Source: Clostridia bacterium (lineage in GTDB: Bacteria > Bacillota > Clostridia > Christensenellales > Aristaeellaceae). Taken from it: a DNA stretch of 64,000 nt. Positions 41,917 to 49,601 of this stretch are shown here, piece by piece. Both the position numbers and the translations under genes were made by a program. A model generated the notes under the pieces. It was not told the origin of the DNA and did not search any database. It saw only the letters and a program-made list of their open reading frames with translations. Position 1 is the first letter of the stretch; every line of letters starts with the position of its first letter. The DNA lies in NCBI GenBank assembly GCA_017936765.1, contig JAGBEX010000043.1, positions 1 to 64,000 of the forward strand, read 5' to 3'.

Positions 41917-42773
41917 GGATGTGCCTCCTTCCACTTGGCCAGCAGGCACTCCTGCAATTCCTGGGGCGTGTAAAGATCGGCGGGCAGGTCGATGCCGCGG
42001 GCGCGGAGCAGGGCGCAGAGCTTGGCAGCCTCAGGCACGCCCAGGTGGATCTTCTTCATCATGTCCACCTGCTGGAAGATCTCCCGGGGGGTGCCGGTGG
42101 CCACCACCTCGCCCTTGCTCATCACAATGAGGCGGGTAGCCAGGCGGGCCACATCGTCCATGCTGTGGGAGACCATGATCACCGTCACGCCGCCCTGGGC
42201 GTGCAGCTCCTGCACCATGGACAGGATGCGGTCGCGACCCTTGGGGTCAAGGCCTGCGGTGGGTTCGTCCAGGATGAGGACCTTGGGTTCCATGGCCAGC
42301 ACGCCTGCAATGGCCACCCGGCGCATCTGGCCGCCGGAAAGCTCAAAGGGGCTACGCTCGGCATATTTGTCGTAATCCAGGTGGACGTGGGCCATGGCGC
42401 GGCGAACACGCTGGTCGATCTCCTCATCGGTCAAGCCCAGGTTCTTGGGGCCGAAGGCGATGTCCTTGGCCACGGTTTCTTCAAAGAGCTGATATTCGGG
42501 GTACTGGAACACCAGCCCCACCTTTTGCCGGATGCGGCGGCGGTCTGTCTTTTCGCCGTTGAGATCCTCGCCGTCGATGAGAATGGTGCCGCTGGTGGGC
42601 TTCAGCAGGCCGTTCAGGTGCTGCACCAGGGTGCTTTTGCCGCTGCCGGTGTGGCCGATGACGGCAATGAACTCGCCGTCCTCGATGGTCAGGTTCACAT
42701 TCCGGATGGCCGTGGCCTGGAAGGCGCTGCCCTCGGAATAGGTGTGGGTCACGTTGCTCAGTTGGATGGGCAT
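41910..42773 (-). CDS. ecfA2: ECF transporter ATPase EcfA2
   Basis: A 287-residue ABC ATPase: Walker A GHTGSGKST, Q loop FQYPEYQLFEET, signature FELSGGQMRR and Walker B VLILDEPTAGLDP are all present. With EcfA1 it powers vitamin uptake. ATG 42773 lies within the end of ecfA1 (16-bp overlap), so translation is coupled; in-frame codons up to 42848 overlap ecfA1 further and lack a ribosome site. Confidence 0.95.
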   Translation of the reverse strand: MPIQLSNVTHTYSEGSAFQATAIRNVNLTIEDGEFIAVIGHTGSGKSTLVQHLNGLLKPTSGTILIDGEDLNGEKTDRRRIRQKVGLVFQYPEYQLFEETVAKDIAFGPKNLGLTDEEIDQRVRRAMAHVHLDYDKYAERSPFELSGGQMRRVAIAGVLAMEPKVLILDEPTAGLDPKGRDRILSMVQELHAQGGVTVIMVSHSMDDVARLATRLIVMSKGEVVATGTPREIFQQVDMMKKIHLGVPEAAKLCALLRARGIDLPADLYTPQELQECLLAKWKEAHPC

Positions 42774-43600
42774 AGCAGTTTGCACACCTCCTCGGCCATT
42801 TCTTCTACCGTCAGGATGCCCTGGGGCAGGGGCATACCGCCCTTGCACAGCTGGGCAGAAAGGGCGGTCATGTGGGGAACGTCCAGGTGCAATTCCCGCA
42901 TCTCGTCGATATGCTGGAAAACCTCACGGGGCGTACCCATGCGGGCGATGCGTCCCTGGTTGACCACCACCACCCGGTCGGCCTGGGCGGCTTCCTCCAT
43001 GAAGTGGGTGATCCACACCACGGTGATGCCCTTCTGCCGGTTCAGGCGGCGCACGGTGTCCAGCACCTCCTTGCGGCCGGAGGGATCCAGCATGGCGGTG
43101 GCTTCGTCGGCAATGATCACGGAAGGCTCCATGGCCAAGATGCCGGCAATGGCCACGCGCTGCTTTTGTCCGCCGGAGAGCATATGGGGCGCGCTGTCGG
43201 CAAACTCGTTCATGCGCACGGCGGCCAGGGCGCTTTCAATACGGGCGGGCATGTCCTCGGTGGGAACGCCCAGGTTTTCCAGGCCAAAGGCCACGTCCTC
43301 CTTCACCACGGTAGCCACGATCTGGTTATCCGGGTTCTGGAAGATCATGCCCGCCTGCTGGCGGATGTCCCAGACGCGGTCTTCATCGCGGGTGTCCAGC
43401 CCGCAGACCACAACGGCGCCCTGGGTGGGGATATATAAGGCATTGATCAGCTTGGCCAGGGTGGATTTGCCGGAGCCGTTATGCCCCAGCACAGCCACAA
43501 ATTCGCCGGGCTGCACCTTCATGTCGATATCGGTGAGGGCAGGGTCTTCCGCTTCTTCATAGGTGAAGGAAACCTGCTCGACCTTGATCCTTTCGTCCAT
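42758..43600 (-). CDS. ecfA1: ECF transporter ATPase EcfA1
   Basis: A 280-residue ABC ATPase: Walker A GHNGSGKST, Q loop FQNPDNQIVATVVKEDVAFG typical of EcfA1, signature HMLSGGQKQR and a Walker B region VIIADEATAMLDP with Ala after the second Asp. Start ATG 43600 follows CAAGGAGA; an earlier ATG at 43624 lacks a site. It heads the ecfA1-ecfA2-ecfT-truA run. Confidence 0.95.
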   Translation of the reverse strand: MDERIKVEQVSFTYEEAEDPALTDIDMKVQPGEFVAVLGHNGSGKSTLAKLINALYIPTQGAVVVCGLDTRDEDRVWDIRQQAGMIFQNPDNQIVATVVKEDVAFGLENLGVPTEDMPARIESALAAVRMNEFADSAPHMLSGGQKQRVAIAGILAMEPSVIIADEATAMLDPSGRKEVLDTVRRLNRQKGITVVWITHFMEEAAQADRVVVVNQGRIARMGTPREVFQHIDEMRELHLDVPHMTALSAQLCKGGMPLPQGILTVEEMAEEVCKLLCPSN

Positions 43601-43702
43601 GGTGTTCTCCTTGAAAATAAGCATGGTATACCATCCGATATTCTACCACAATATGCATGAAGCCGCAAGTAAAAAGGCAGGATAGAACAAAGGAGGTGCG
43701 AG

Positions 43703-44425
43703 ATGCTTACACTCTTTGTTCGCGCGGTGCTGTTATTCATTTCCGCCGTCATCGCCATGCGGCTGATGGGCAAGCGGGAGATCGGCCAATTGCAGCCCTA
43801 TGAGCTGGTGGTGGTGATCATGATCGCAGAGCTGGCGGCCACGCCCATCGGGGACGTGGGGTCGCCGCTGCTGTATGGCATTTTGCCCATGGCGGCGCTG
43901 GTGATCTGCCGGGGGATCATTTCCTGGCTGTGCATGGTGAGCGACAAGTTCCGCACGCTGATGTGCGGCCAGCCCACGGTGCTGATCAAGGATGGGGTGA
44001 TCTGCGAGGATGCGCTGCGGGAGATGAGCGTGACCCTCACCGACCTGATGGAGGACCTGCGGCTGGGCGGGGTGATGGATCCCTCCCAGGTGGGGATGGC
44101 GGTGCTGGAGACCGATGGGCAGGTGACGGTGTTCCCCAAGGCAGCTTATCGCCCGCTGACACCGGTGGACATGAACATTCAGCCGGAAAAGGAAGGCCTG
44201 CCCCTGACGCTGATCATGGACGGCAAGGTGCAGGAGCAGAACCTGCAGCGGGGCAGCCTGACGCAAGCCTGGCTGACGCAGCAGCTGCAGGCGCTTGGCT
44301 ATGCCCACCCGCAGGAGGTGTTTTTCATGTGCGTGAATACCCAGGGGCTTTTGCTGGCGCAGGGCAGGCAACGCAAGGAAATGCAGCAGAGGCAGGTGTT
44401 CGCTGCGGACAAGGTGAGGTGGTGA
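43703..44425 (+). CDS. YetF/DUF421 family membrane protein
   Basis: A 240-residue protein with two to three N-terminal membrane helices and the family signature MRLMGKREIGQLQPYELVVV. The C-terminal part (VLIKDGVICEDALREMSVTL, then a small alpha/beta domain ending in EVFFMCVNTQGLLL) is the soluble YetF domain. In spore-formers related proteins act in spore membranes or germination, but the role here is not known. ATG 43703 follows AAAGGAGGTG. The next gene starts one base after its stop. Confidence 0.88.
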   Translation: MLTLFVRAVLLFISAVIAMRLMGKREIGQLQPYELVVVIMIAELAATPIGDVGSPLLYGILPMAALVICRGIISWLCMVSDKFRTLMCGQPTVLIKDGVICEDALREMSVTLTDLMEDLRLGGVMDPSQVGMAVLETDGQVTVFPKAAYRPLTPVDMNIQPEKEGLPLTLIMDGKVQEQNLQRGSLTQAWLTQQLQALGYAHPQEVFFMCVNTQGLLLAQGRQRKEMQQRQVFAADKVRW

Positions 44426-44426
44426 G

Positions 44427-44810
44427 ATGAAGACGAGCCTGAGGCTTTCGCTGGCGCTGCTGGCGGTGGTGATCGTGGGCGGGGTGCTGAACATTTATAC
44501 AACGAAGACGATCTCCGACAGGTATGTTTCTGCGGCGGAGGAGCTGCGGACGCTGACGGAAATGCAGGACTGGAGCCGGGCGGAGGAGGTGGTGCAGGCG
44601 TACCTGACCTCCTGGAAGGATACCTTGGCCTGGCTGCAAATGCTGATCAACCACGATGACGGGGACGAGGTCTCCCGGGCGCTGGAGCGCATCGGGGCGG
44701 GTATTCAGGCACAGGAACGCCCTGCCTGCCTGGAGGGCTGCGCCGAATTGCGGGAGGCAGCGGAGCATATTTACCACCGGGATGCATTCACATGGGGGAA
44801 CATTTTGTGA
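44427..44810 (+). CDS. DUF4363 family protein
   Basis: A 127-residue protein with an N-terminal membrane anchor (LSLALLAVVIVGGVLNIYTT) and a four-helix, HEPN/methyl-accepting-like outer domain (WSRAEEVVQAYLTSWKDTLA). Family DUF4363 normally follows a YetF-type gene in Clostridia, as here, so the two probably form a membrane complex. ATG 44427 overlaps the neighbour's TGA by one base spacing and has AAGGTGAGGTGG upstream. Confidence 0.85.
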   Translation: MKTSLRLSLALLAVVIVGGVLNIYTTKTISDRYVSAAEELRTLTEMQDWSRAEEVVQAYLTSWKDTLAWLQMLINHDDGDEVSRALERIGAGIQAQERPACLEGCAELREAAEHIYHRDAFTWGNIL

Positions 44811-44876
44811 ACGTCACACAAAAATGTGTCAAGCGTAGAAATTAAGTAAAATTTAGCAAAAACTGTTTATTTTCCC

Positions 44877-44905
44877 TTGACATCTGTAAGGGAATTTGTT
44901 ATAAA
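44877..44905 (+). promoter_or_regulatory. SigA-type promoter of the MarR gene
   Basis: TTGACA (44877-44882), 17-bp spacer, TATAAA (44900-44905), 31 bp before the start of the gene. Confidence 0.8.
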
Positions 44906-44936
44906 AAATACTGTATACATTTGCACTGGATGGTGA

Positions 44937-45410
44937 ATGGAAATGCCTAAGAAGTGGAATGAGGACAGTGTGCTGGTGGATAACTTGGCGGGAAATCTGT
45001 TTGAAGCGCTTCCACTCTTTCCCAAAAGGCTGATGCATATTGATGCACTGGTGCGCCAGCATCAGATGCCCTTCTCCCATATCCAGATCCTGGTAATGCT
45101 GGGCGGCGAGGATATGTCCATCGGGCAGATCTCCGACCGGCTGGGCATTGCCAAACCCAATATCACCCCCCTGGTGGACGCCCTGCGGGACAATGGACTG
45201 GTGGAGCGCATCCGCAGCGAGAAGGATCGCCGCATTGTGAATGTGCATCTGCTGCCGGAGGGCGAGGAGAAGCTGCGCGCCATCCGGGAGGATATCGCCG
45301 CCCAGGTGAAGGCCTGGAAGGGCAGCCTGAGCCGCAGCGAGGTGAAGGAGCTGAGCGGCGCCCTGGCCAGCATGAACCGCATTGCGGCGCTGGTGCAGAC
45401 GAATGAATAA
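44937..45410 (+). CDS. MarR family transcriptional regulator
   Basis: A 157-residue winged-helix regulator. The DNA-binding part MSIGQISDRLGIAKPNITPL and the wing VERIRSEKDRRIVNVHLLPE (family signature DxRR) are clear. Ligand unknown, and no obvious efflux target lies beside it. ATG 44937 or 44943 may start it, behind a weak site (GGATGGTGA). A strong hairpin follows the stop. Confidence 0.92.
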   Translation: MEMPKKWNEDSVLVDNLAGNLFEALPLFPKRLMHIDALVRQHQMPFSHIQILVMLGGEDMSIGQISDRLGIAKPNITPLVDALRDNGLVERIRSEKDRRIVNVHLLPEGEEKLRAIREDIAAQVKAWKGSLSRSEVKELSGALASMNRIAALVQTNE

Positions 45411-45415
45411 AAAAA

Positions 45416-45456
45416 CAGCCAGGAAAGAGGCGCGAGATAGTGCTTTCCTGGCTGAT
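45416..45456 (+). terminator. Terminator-like hairpin after the MarR gene
   Basis: CAGCCAGGAAAG (45416-45427) pairs perfectly with CTTTCCTGGCTG (45443-45454). The T-run is broken (ATGATTTT). Confidence 0.75.
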
Positions 45457-45489
45457 GATTTTATCTCAGAAATTTTTTTGAAAAAGTGC

Positions 45490-45518
45490 TTGACATTCTG
45501 CTGGGAATCGTGTAATAT
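45490..45518 (+). promoter_or_regulatory. SigA-type promoter of the tRNA pair
   Basis: TTGACA (45490-45495), 17-bp spacer, TAATAT (45513-45518), about 30 bp before the first tRNA. Confidence 0.75.
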
Positions 45519-45547
45519 ATCCCTTGTCGCCGCTAAGGCGAGGATGT

Positions 45548-45624
<77 letters not shown>

Positions 45625-45627
45625 TGT

Positions 45628-45701
45628 GGCTCCGTAGCTCAGTTGGCTAGAGCATTCGGTTCATACCCGGAGTGTCATTGGTTCGAGTCCAATCGGAGCC
45701 A
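45628..45701 (+). tRNA. Elongator tRNA-Met (CAU)
   Basis: GGCTCCG / CGGAGCC acceptor stem, D arm GCTCAGTTGG, anticodon loop TTCATAC, T arm ATTGGTTCGAGTCCAAT. The CCA end is not encoded. The loop TTCATAC favours elongator Met over tRNA-Ile2 (lysidine), which cannot be fully excluded. Only 3 bp separate it from the initiator tRNA. Confidence 0.92.
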
Positions 45702-45708
45702 CTCCATA

Positions 45709-45742
45709 AACCTTGAGTCCAAATCGGATTCAAGGTTTTTTT
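45709..45742 (+). terminator. Terminator after the tRNA pair
   Basis: AACCTTGAGTCC pairs with GGATTCAAGGTT (45709-45737) with one G-T pair, then TTTTTTTG. Confidence 0.9.
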
Positions 45743-45746
45743 GTGT

Positions 45747-45938
45747 TCAAAAGCTGCTTTTGCTGGTGGGGTTGTTCAAAACGCCAAAGGCCACCAGCAG
45801 CTGCAAAAGGCTGGTGACAAGGCCGGTGATGGCCTCGCTCAGACCGGTATCGATGACGCCCAGGGTGACCAGGATCACCAGCACCTGGGCAGCCAGGGAA
45901 CTCCACAGGATGGGGGAGGAAAAGCGGCTCTGCTCCAT
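45747..45938 (-). CDS. Phage holin
   Basis: A 63-residue protein with two hydrophobic segments (LWSSLAAQVLVILVTLGVID and AITGLVTSLLQLLVAFGVLN) and the C-terminal NNPTSKSSF, typical of gram-positive phage holins (N-P-T-x-K end). It would open the membrane for the NlpC-type lysin encoded two genes upstream. ATG 45938 follows AAAGGAGA. Last gene of the minus-strand phage cluster. Confidence 0.85.
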   Translation of the reverse strand: MEQSRFSSPILWSSLAAQVLVILVTLGVIDTGLSEAITGLVTSLLQLLVAFGVLNNPTSKSSF

Positions 45939-45940
45939 GT

Positions 45941-46180
45941 TCAGTCTCCTTTCGGGGTGGGATGGTGGTAGGCTTTCAGGTCGCGGATATCGTGCATGGC
46001 TTCCTTCATCTGGCCTTCCAGCACAAAGGTGCGCTCCACAATGGAATTGTGCTTGCTCACCTGCTGCTCCAGCCGCTCGATGCGGTAGGTGGTGAGCTTG
46101 TTGGCGGTGATGATGCCGCCGAAGGTTCCCACCAGCGTGCCGAAGAGGGACAGCAGCGCAACGATGATGGTATCACTCAT
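45941..46180 (-). CDS. XhlA/hemolysin-type lysis accessory protein
   Basis: A 79-residue protein with one N-terminal membrane helix (TIIVALLSLFGTLVGTFGGI) followed by a coiled-coil region (IERLEQQVSKHNSIVERTFV), matching the size and layout of XhlA-like proteins that lie beside holins. Start ATG 46180 overlaps the end of the lysin gene (ATGA-type overlap); a longer frame to 46207 has no site of its own. Confidence 0.75.
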   Translation of the reverse strand: MSDTIIVALLSLFGTLVGTFGGIITANKLTTYRIERLEQQVSKHNSIVERTFVLEGQMKEAMHDIRDLKAYHHPTPKGD

Positions 46181-46937
46181 GGTCATTTTGCCCCAGGGTG
46201 GCGGCAAGGGCGGACTGCAGCTGGCGGGCTGCTTCGGCAGGCAGGGTGAGGGTGACGGTTTCGCCGGAGGTGGTGAGGTAGTCTGCTTTCATCCAGCCGG
46301 TGTGGTCACCGTGGGTGACCTGGCACCAGCCATCCTGCTGATGAAGGATGGCCACGGTGTCACCCACCGGTATGCGGTCGATCAGCCCGCCGCCGGGGGA
46401 TTCGCGCAGGTTCACCGTGCTGCCCTGCCGGGCGGTGACGGTGGCGGTGGCGGTGGTCGGGGTCATGGGGGCTTCTCCTTTCTGGCTGATGCATGTAAGC
46501 CAGCCGTGGTGGAGCCACTTGCCCAGTTTGGTGTCGGTCACGATACCCGGAGTGGTGCAATGAAGGATCTGAAGCGGCGTGGTGCTGCGGACAACGCCCA
46601 CGTGGTAGTAGTCCAGGGGATCAGGGTGGTCGGCGTAGCGGCTGGGCAGGTCATAACCGGAGGCACCGGGTTCGCGGGACTTGAAGACAACTTCGCCCAC
46701 GGAGAGTGCATCGGCCGAGGCGATGGGCTGCAAGCCGGAGACTTCGTTGCGGGCGGCATAGTTGCTGCCGTGGATGCCTGGCCAGGTGCCTCCGCTGCGC
46801 TTGATCGCACCGATGATCAGGCCGATGCAGTCGCAGGTGCCATCGGAGCCATCGCCGCCCAGGCGGTAGCTGGGCGACGAGGCGGCGATGTGGTCAAGCT
46901 GGGTCAGGAAGGTGTCAAGGCTGATGCTCCGGCTCAT
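46173..46937 (-). CDS. NlpC/P60 endolysin with SH3 domain
   Basis: A 254-residue cell-wall hydrolase. The catalytic Cys37 lies in GTCDCIGLI and the His in DYYHVGVV (His112); an SH3b domain follows (STVNLRESPGGGLIDRIPVG, about residues 170-225) and binds the wall. It lacks a signal peptide and depends on the holin, as phage lysins do. ATG 46937 follows CAGGAGG, inside the end of the small upstream gene. Confidence 0.9.
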   Translation of the reverse strand: MSRSISLDTFLTQLDHIAASSPSYRLGGDGSDGTCDCIGLIIGAIKRSGGTWPGIHGSNYAARNEVSGLQPIASADALSVGEVVFKSREPGASGYDLPSRYADHPDPLDYYHVGVVRSTTPLQILHCTTPGIVTDTKLGKWLHHGWLTCISQKGEAPMTPTTATATVTARQGSTVNLRESPGGGLIDRIPVGDTVAILHQQDGWCQVTHGDHTGWMKADYLTTSGETVTLTLPAEAARQLQSALAATLGQNDHE

Positions 46938-47085
46938 GGGCGGCCTCCTGGGGCGGGGCGGGCAGCTGAACGGTCTGCAGGGGCTTCAGCTCCTTGATGG
47001 CCGAAACCAGCAGCACACAGTTGCGCTCGCCGTGGACTTCCAGCTCGTTGAGGTAGGTCAGGGCGTTGAGGATGGCTTTGTTCAT
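46915..47085 (-). CDS. Small phage protein between tail and lysin genes
   Basis: A 56-residue frame, ATG 47085 with AAAGGAG 6-12 bases upstream. It reads MNKAILNALTYLNELEVHGE and later LLVSAIKELKPLQTV, ending in a proline-rich tail. Its 3' end overlaps the lysin start by 23 bp. Short genes of this sort occur just before lysis cassettes in gram-positive phages; function unknown. Confidence 0.7.
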   Translation of the reverse strand: MNKAILNALTYLNELEVHGERNCVLLVSAIKELKPLQTVQLPAPPQEAAHEPEHQP

Positions 47086-47095
47086 GGGGACTCCT

Positions 47096-48835
47096 TTAGG
47101 CGTAGACCAGGTAGGTCAGGTCGGTGGTGTTGTAGGTGACGCTCTTCACATAGGTGATGCCGCCGGACACCTGGGTGCCGTTGGCGTTGAAGAAGGGCGG
47201 CGTGGTGGCGGTGGTGTACTGGGTGCCGGTGCAGACCTTGGTGGTGGCGGTGGTCAGGCTGCTCTTGAGCAAATAATTCTCTGCCACATACCTCGTTGTT
47301 GGATATTGGCTGGTGATGGTGGCAGCAGGCATATAGGTGGATCGCACCCAGCTTTGGGTGGCGATGTCCGCATCCTCCAACGCGCCTTTGATCCACTCGT
47401 CGGAACTCATGCCGTTGATGGTGCCGAACACGATGTTGTCGAAGTCCGCTTCGCCGCCAACGATGCTGTCCACGCTGATGTACTTGGTGCGCAGCTCCGT
47501 GGCCCACAGGTCGGAAATGCTGCCCTCGAAAGCCTCGAATTCCTCCATGGTCACATAGCCCTGCAGGTCGATCTTGTCGGCCTTCAGGGCGATGGTATTG
47601 GCCTGGGCATCGATGCGGCCGTTGGCCAGGGTGATGGCGGCGGTGTTGCTTTCGATGCCGGAACGGAGAGTGAGGATATCGGTGGCGTGGAGGTTGATGG
47701 ACTCGGCTTGGGCGGTGATTTTCTGGGCTAGCAGGTCGATGTCCCTGGCTTGCAGGGTGATGCTTTCCTGGGCTGCGATGAGCAGCTTTTTTTGTGCGGC
47801 CAGGTCGTTCCATTGGTAGGTGACCTGCTTTTTCACCTGGGTGGTGTCAACGATCAGCCCGGCCAGCACGGTGGAAGCATTGCTGCTCTGGTTGGCCAGG
47901 GTGACCCGCACTTGCTCCGGCGCGCCATAGACATCCTGCCAAGCAAGGGACACGATGCGCTGGGTGAGGGTCTCGCCCTCCGGCAGGCAGACCCGGCAGG
48001 GGAAGCCAAGGTGGAAGCTGTCCAGCGCGGCGCCGGTGAGATGGGACAGGTCGGTGGCATCCATGGTGACGGTGACCTGCGGGTCCTTGTGCAGGTCGAG
48101 GTAGCGCTGGCCGCGGCGGGTCAGTTCCTCTGCGGTCAGGTCGGCAGAAGCGTCCAGGCTGCGGCTTACCACACCCCATTGGGCAATGGTATCGGCCTCC
48201 AGAGGTGCCTCCACGCCGGGCAGATACAGCCGGGTGCAAAGCTCGCTGCGGTCGGTCTCGATGGTGAGGCTGCGCAGGTTGCGGGTGAGGCGGCACTCGG
48301 TGACGCAAGAATTGCTCAGGGCGCGGAGGTGGAGCTTCCAGGGGAAAACAGTCTGGTCGAAGTCCAGGCGGTAGTCGGGCAGCTCGGCCATGAGGTCGGT
48401 GAGGGACTCCAGCAGGTTGGCATCTTTGTGGCGCAGGGTGAAAAGCACATCGGCGGGAACCTCCACATCGCCGGGCTGCCACAGGCTTTGGTGGGCAAGC
48501 AGCTGGGTGAAGAGCTGGGCTGCGGGCAGGGTGCGGGTCTCGCCGGTGCCGGGAATGGTGGTATCCGCCAGGGTGACCAGGGCGTGGTTCAGGCTGATGC
48601 GGGTGGCGGTGTTCCAGTCCCGCTCCACCTGCTGCACCCGGAAAATGCCTGCGCTGCCCTGCTGGGTGTATAGCTCCACCAGTTGCCCGGTGGTGACCTG
48701 GGGCGATTGGGGCGGCAGGGTCATGGTGGCGGTGGAGAGGCTCATGTTCAGTTGGATGGACAAGTGGGTGGGTTCCAGGCGGTACAGCTCGTTGAGATGG
48801 CTGTCCATCAGGCGGGGAAGGCGGATGCTCGTCAC
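47096..48835 (-). CDS. Phage tail-associated protein (Tal / prophage endopeptidase-tail type)
   Basis: A 579-residue protein. The N-terminal half has the beta-rich baseplate-hub look of Tal/gp44 proteins (QQVERDWNTATRISLNHALV, ISLAWQDVYGAPEQVRVTLA), then a coiled coil typical of fibre stems (TYQWNDLAAQKKLLIAAQES through LKADKIDLQGYV) and a C-terminal tip. No peptidase motif was identified. Start GTG 48835 overlaps the stop of the Dit-like gene (GTGA); the frame extends to 48865 without support. Confidence 0.75.
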   Translation of the reverse strand: MTSIRLPRLMDSHLNELYRLEPTHLSIQLNMSLSTATMTLPPQSPQVTTGQLVELYTQQGSAGIFRVQQVERDWNTATRISLNHALVTLADTTIPGTGETRTLPAAQLFTQLLAHQSLWQPGDVEVPADVLFTLRHKDANLLESLTDLMAELPDYRLDFDQTVFPWKLHLRALSNSCVTECRLTRNLRSLTIETDRSELCTRLYLPGVEAPLEADTIAQWGVVSRSLDASADLTAEELTRRGQRYLDLHKDPQVTVTMDATDLSHLTGAALDSFHLGFPCRVCLPEGETLTQRIVSLAWQDVYGAPEQVRVTLANQSSNASTVLAGLIVDTTQVKKQVTYQWNDLAAQKKLLIAAQESITLQARDIDLLAQKITAQAESINLHATDILTLRSGIESNTAAITLANGRIDAQANTIALKADKIDLQGYVTMEEFEAFEGSISDLWATELRTKYISVDSIVGGEADFDNIVFGTINGMSSDEWIKGALEDADIATQSWVRSTYMPAATITSQYPTTRYVAENYLLKSSLTTATTKVCTGTQYTTATTPPFFNANGTQVSGGITYVKSVTYNTTDLTYLVYA

Positions 48836-49584
48836 AGCCAGCGCCCCCTTGCAGAGAAGATGCACCCGCTGGCCGCTGCACCATCGGCGGTGAGGGTCAC
48901 AGCGCTGGTCTGGCCGCAGGACAGCAGCAGGTCGTCGCTGCTCTCCGGGGTGCGGTGGGGCAGCACATCAGCGCCGTCAATGGTGGCGGTGAGGGTGCCG
49001 CTTTCGTGGCTGATGACCAGCTCCTGGCCTGCGTGCAGCGGCAGGCTGCGGAAGGTGATGTGGCTCAGGGGCGTGACGATGGTGACCTCCTCGGGCGCGT
49101 CCGTGACGCAGAGCCAGCGGACATCCACCGGGGCGGCGGGAGCATCGCCGGGGAGATAGAGCGTCGAGACGGCAGAGGTAGTGGGCTGGGCGTCCTCCCA
49201 GAAGGGTGCTTCATAGGCGGTGAAGGTGACGGACAGGGCGTCCGTCCACTTCAGGGCGCTTTGCAGGGTGGGGAGGCTTTCGGCCTGCACCTTCAGGCGC
49301 TGTTGGGGGCGGTCGCTGGTGGTGAGGTAACTGCCCTGCGCCCAGGTGCGCACCTTGTGCAAAATGGCCTGGCGGCGGGCGGGGTGCGGCTCGCGGATGG
49401 CAAAGCGCACCGTGACGGACAGGCTCTGCCGGGCGCGGCGGGCAAGAAAAACACCGTCGCCCTGGGCGCGGGCGGCGGTGGACAGCAGCTGGCTGGGCGG
49501 CTGCTCCTGAAGATCAATGATGCAGATGGCCGGGTCGAGATCCTGCAGACCCTGCTGATCCAGCCATACTTTGTATCGGGTCAT
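48832..49584 (-). CDS. Phage distal tail protein (Dit-like)
   Basis: A 250-residue protein in the usual position before Tal. Pattern of the siphovirus Dit N-terminal ring domain: IIDLQEQPPSQLLSTAARAQ with GDGVFLARRARQSLSVTV, then a galectin-like C-terminal half (RWLCVTDAPEEVTIVTPLSH). ATG 49584 follows GGAGGTACCC-type site. It overlaps the Tal gene start by 4 bp and lies 17 bp after the fibre gene. Confidence 0.7.
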   Translation of the reverse strand: MTRYKVWLDQQGLQDLDPAICIIDLQEQPPSQLLSTAARAQGDGVFLARRARQSLSVTVRFAIREPHPARRQAILHKVRTWAQGSYLTTSDRPQQRLKVQAESLPTLQSALKWTDALSVTFTAYEAPFWEDAQPTTSAVSTLYLPGDAPAAPVDVRWLCVTDAPEEVTIVTPLSHITFRSLPLHAGQELVISHESGTLTATIDGADVLPHRTPESSDDLLLSCGQTSAVTLTADGAAASGCIFSARGRWL

Positions 49585-49601
49585 GGGTACCTCCTTGGTG
49601 C

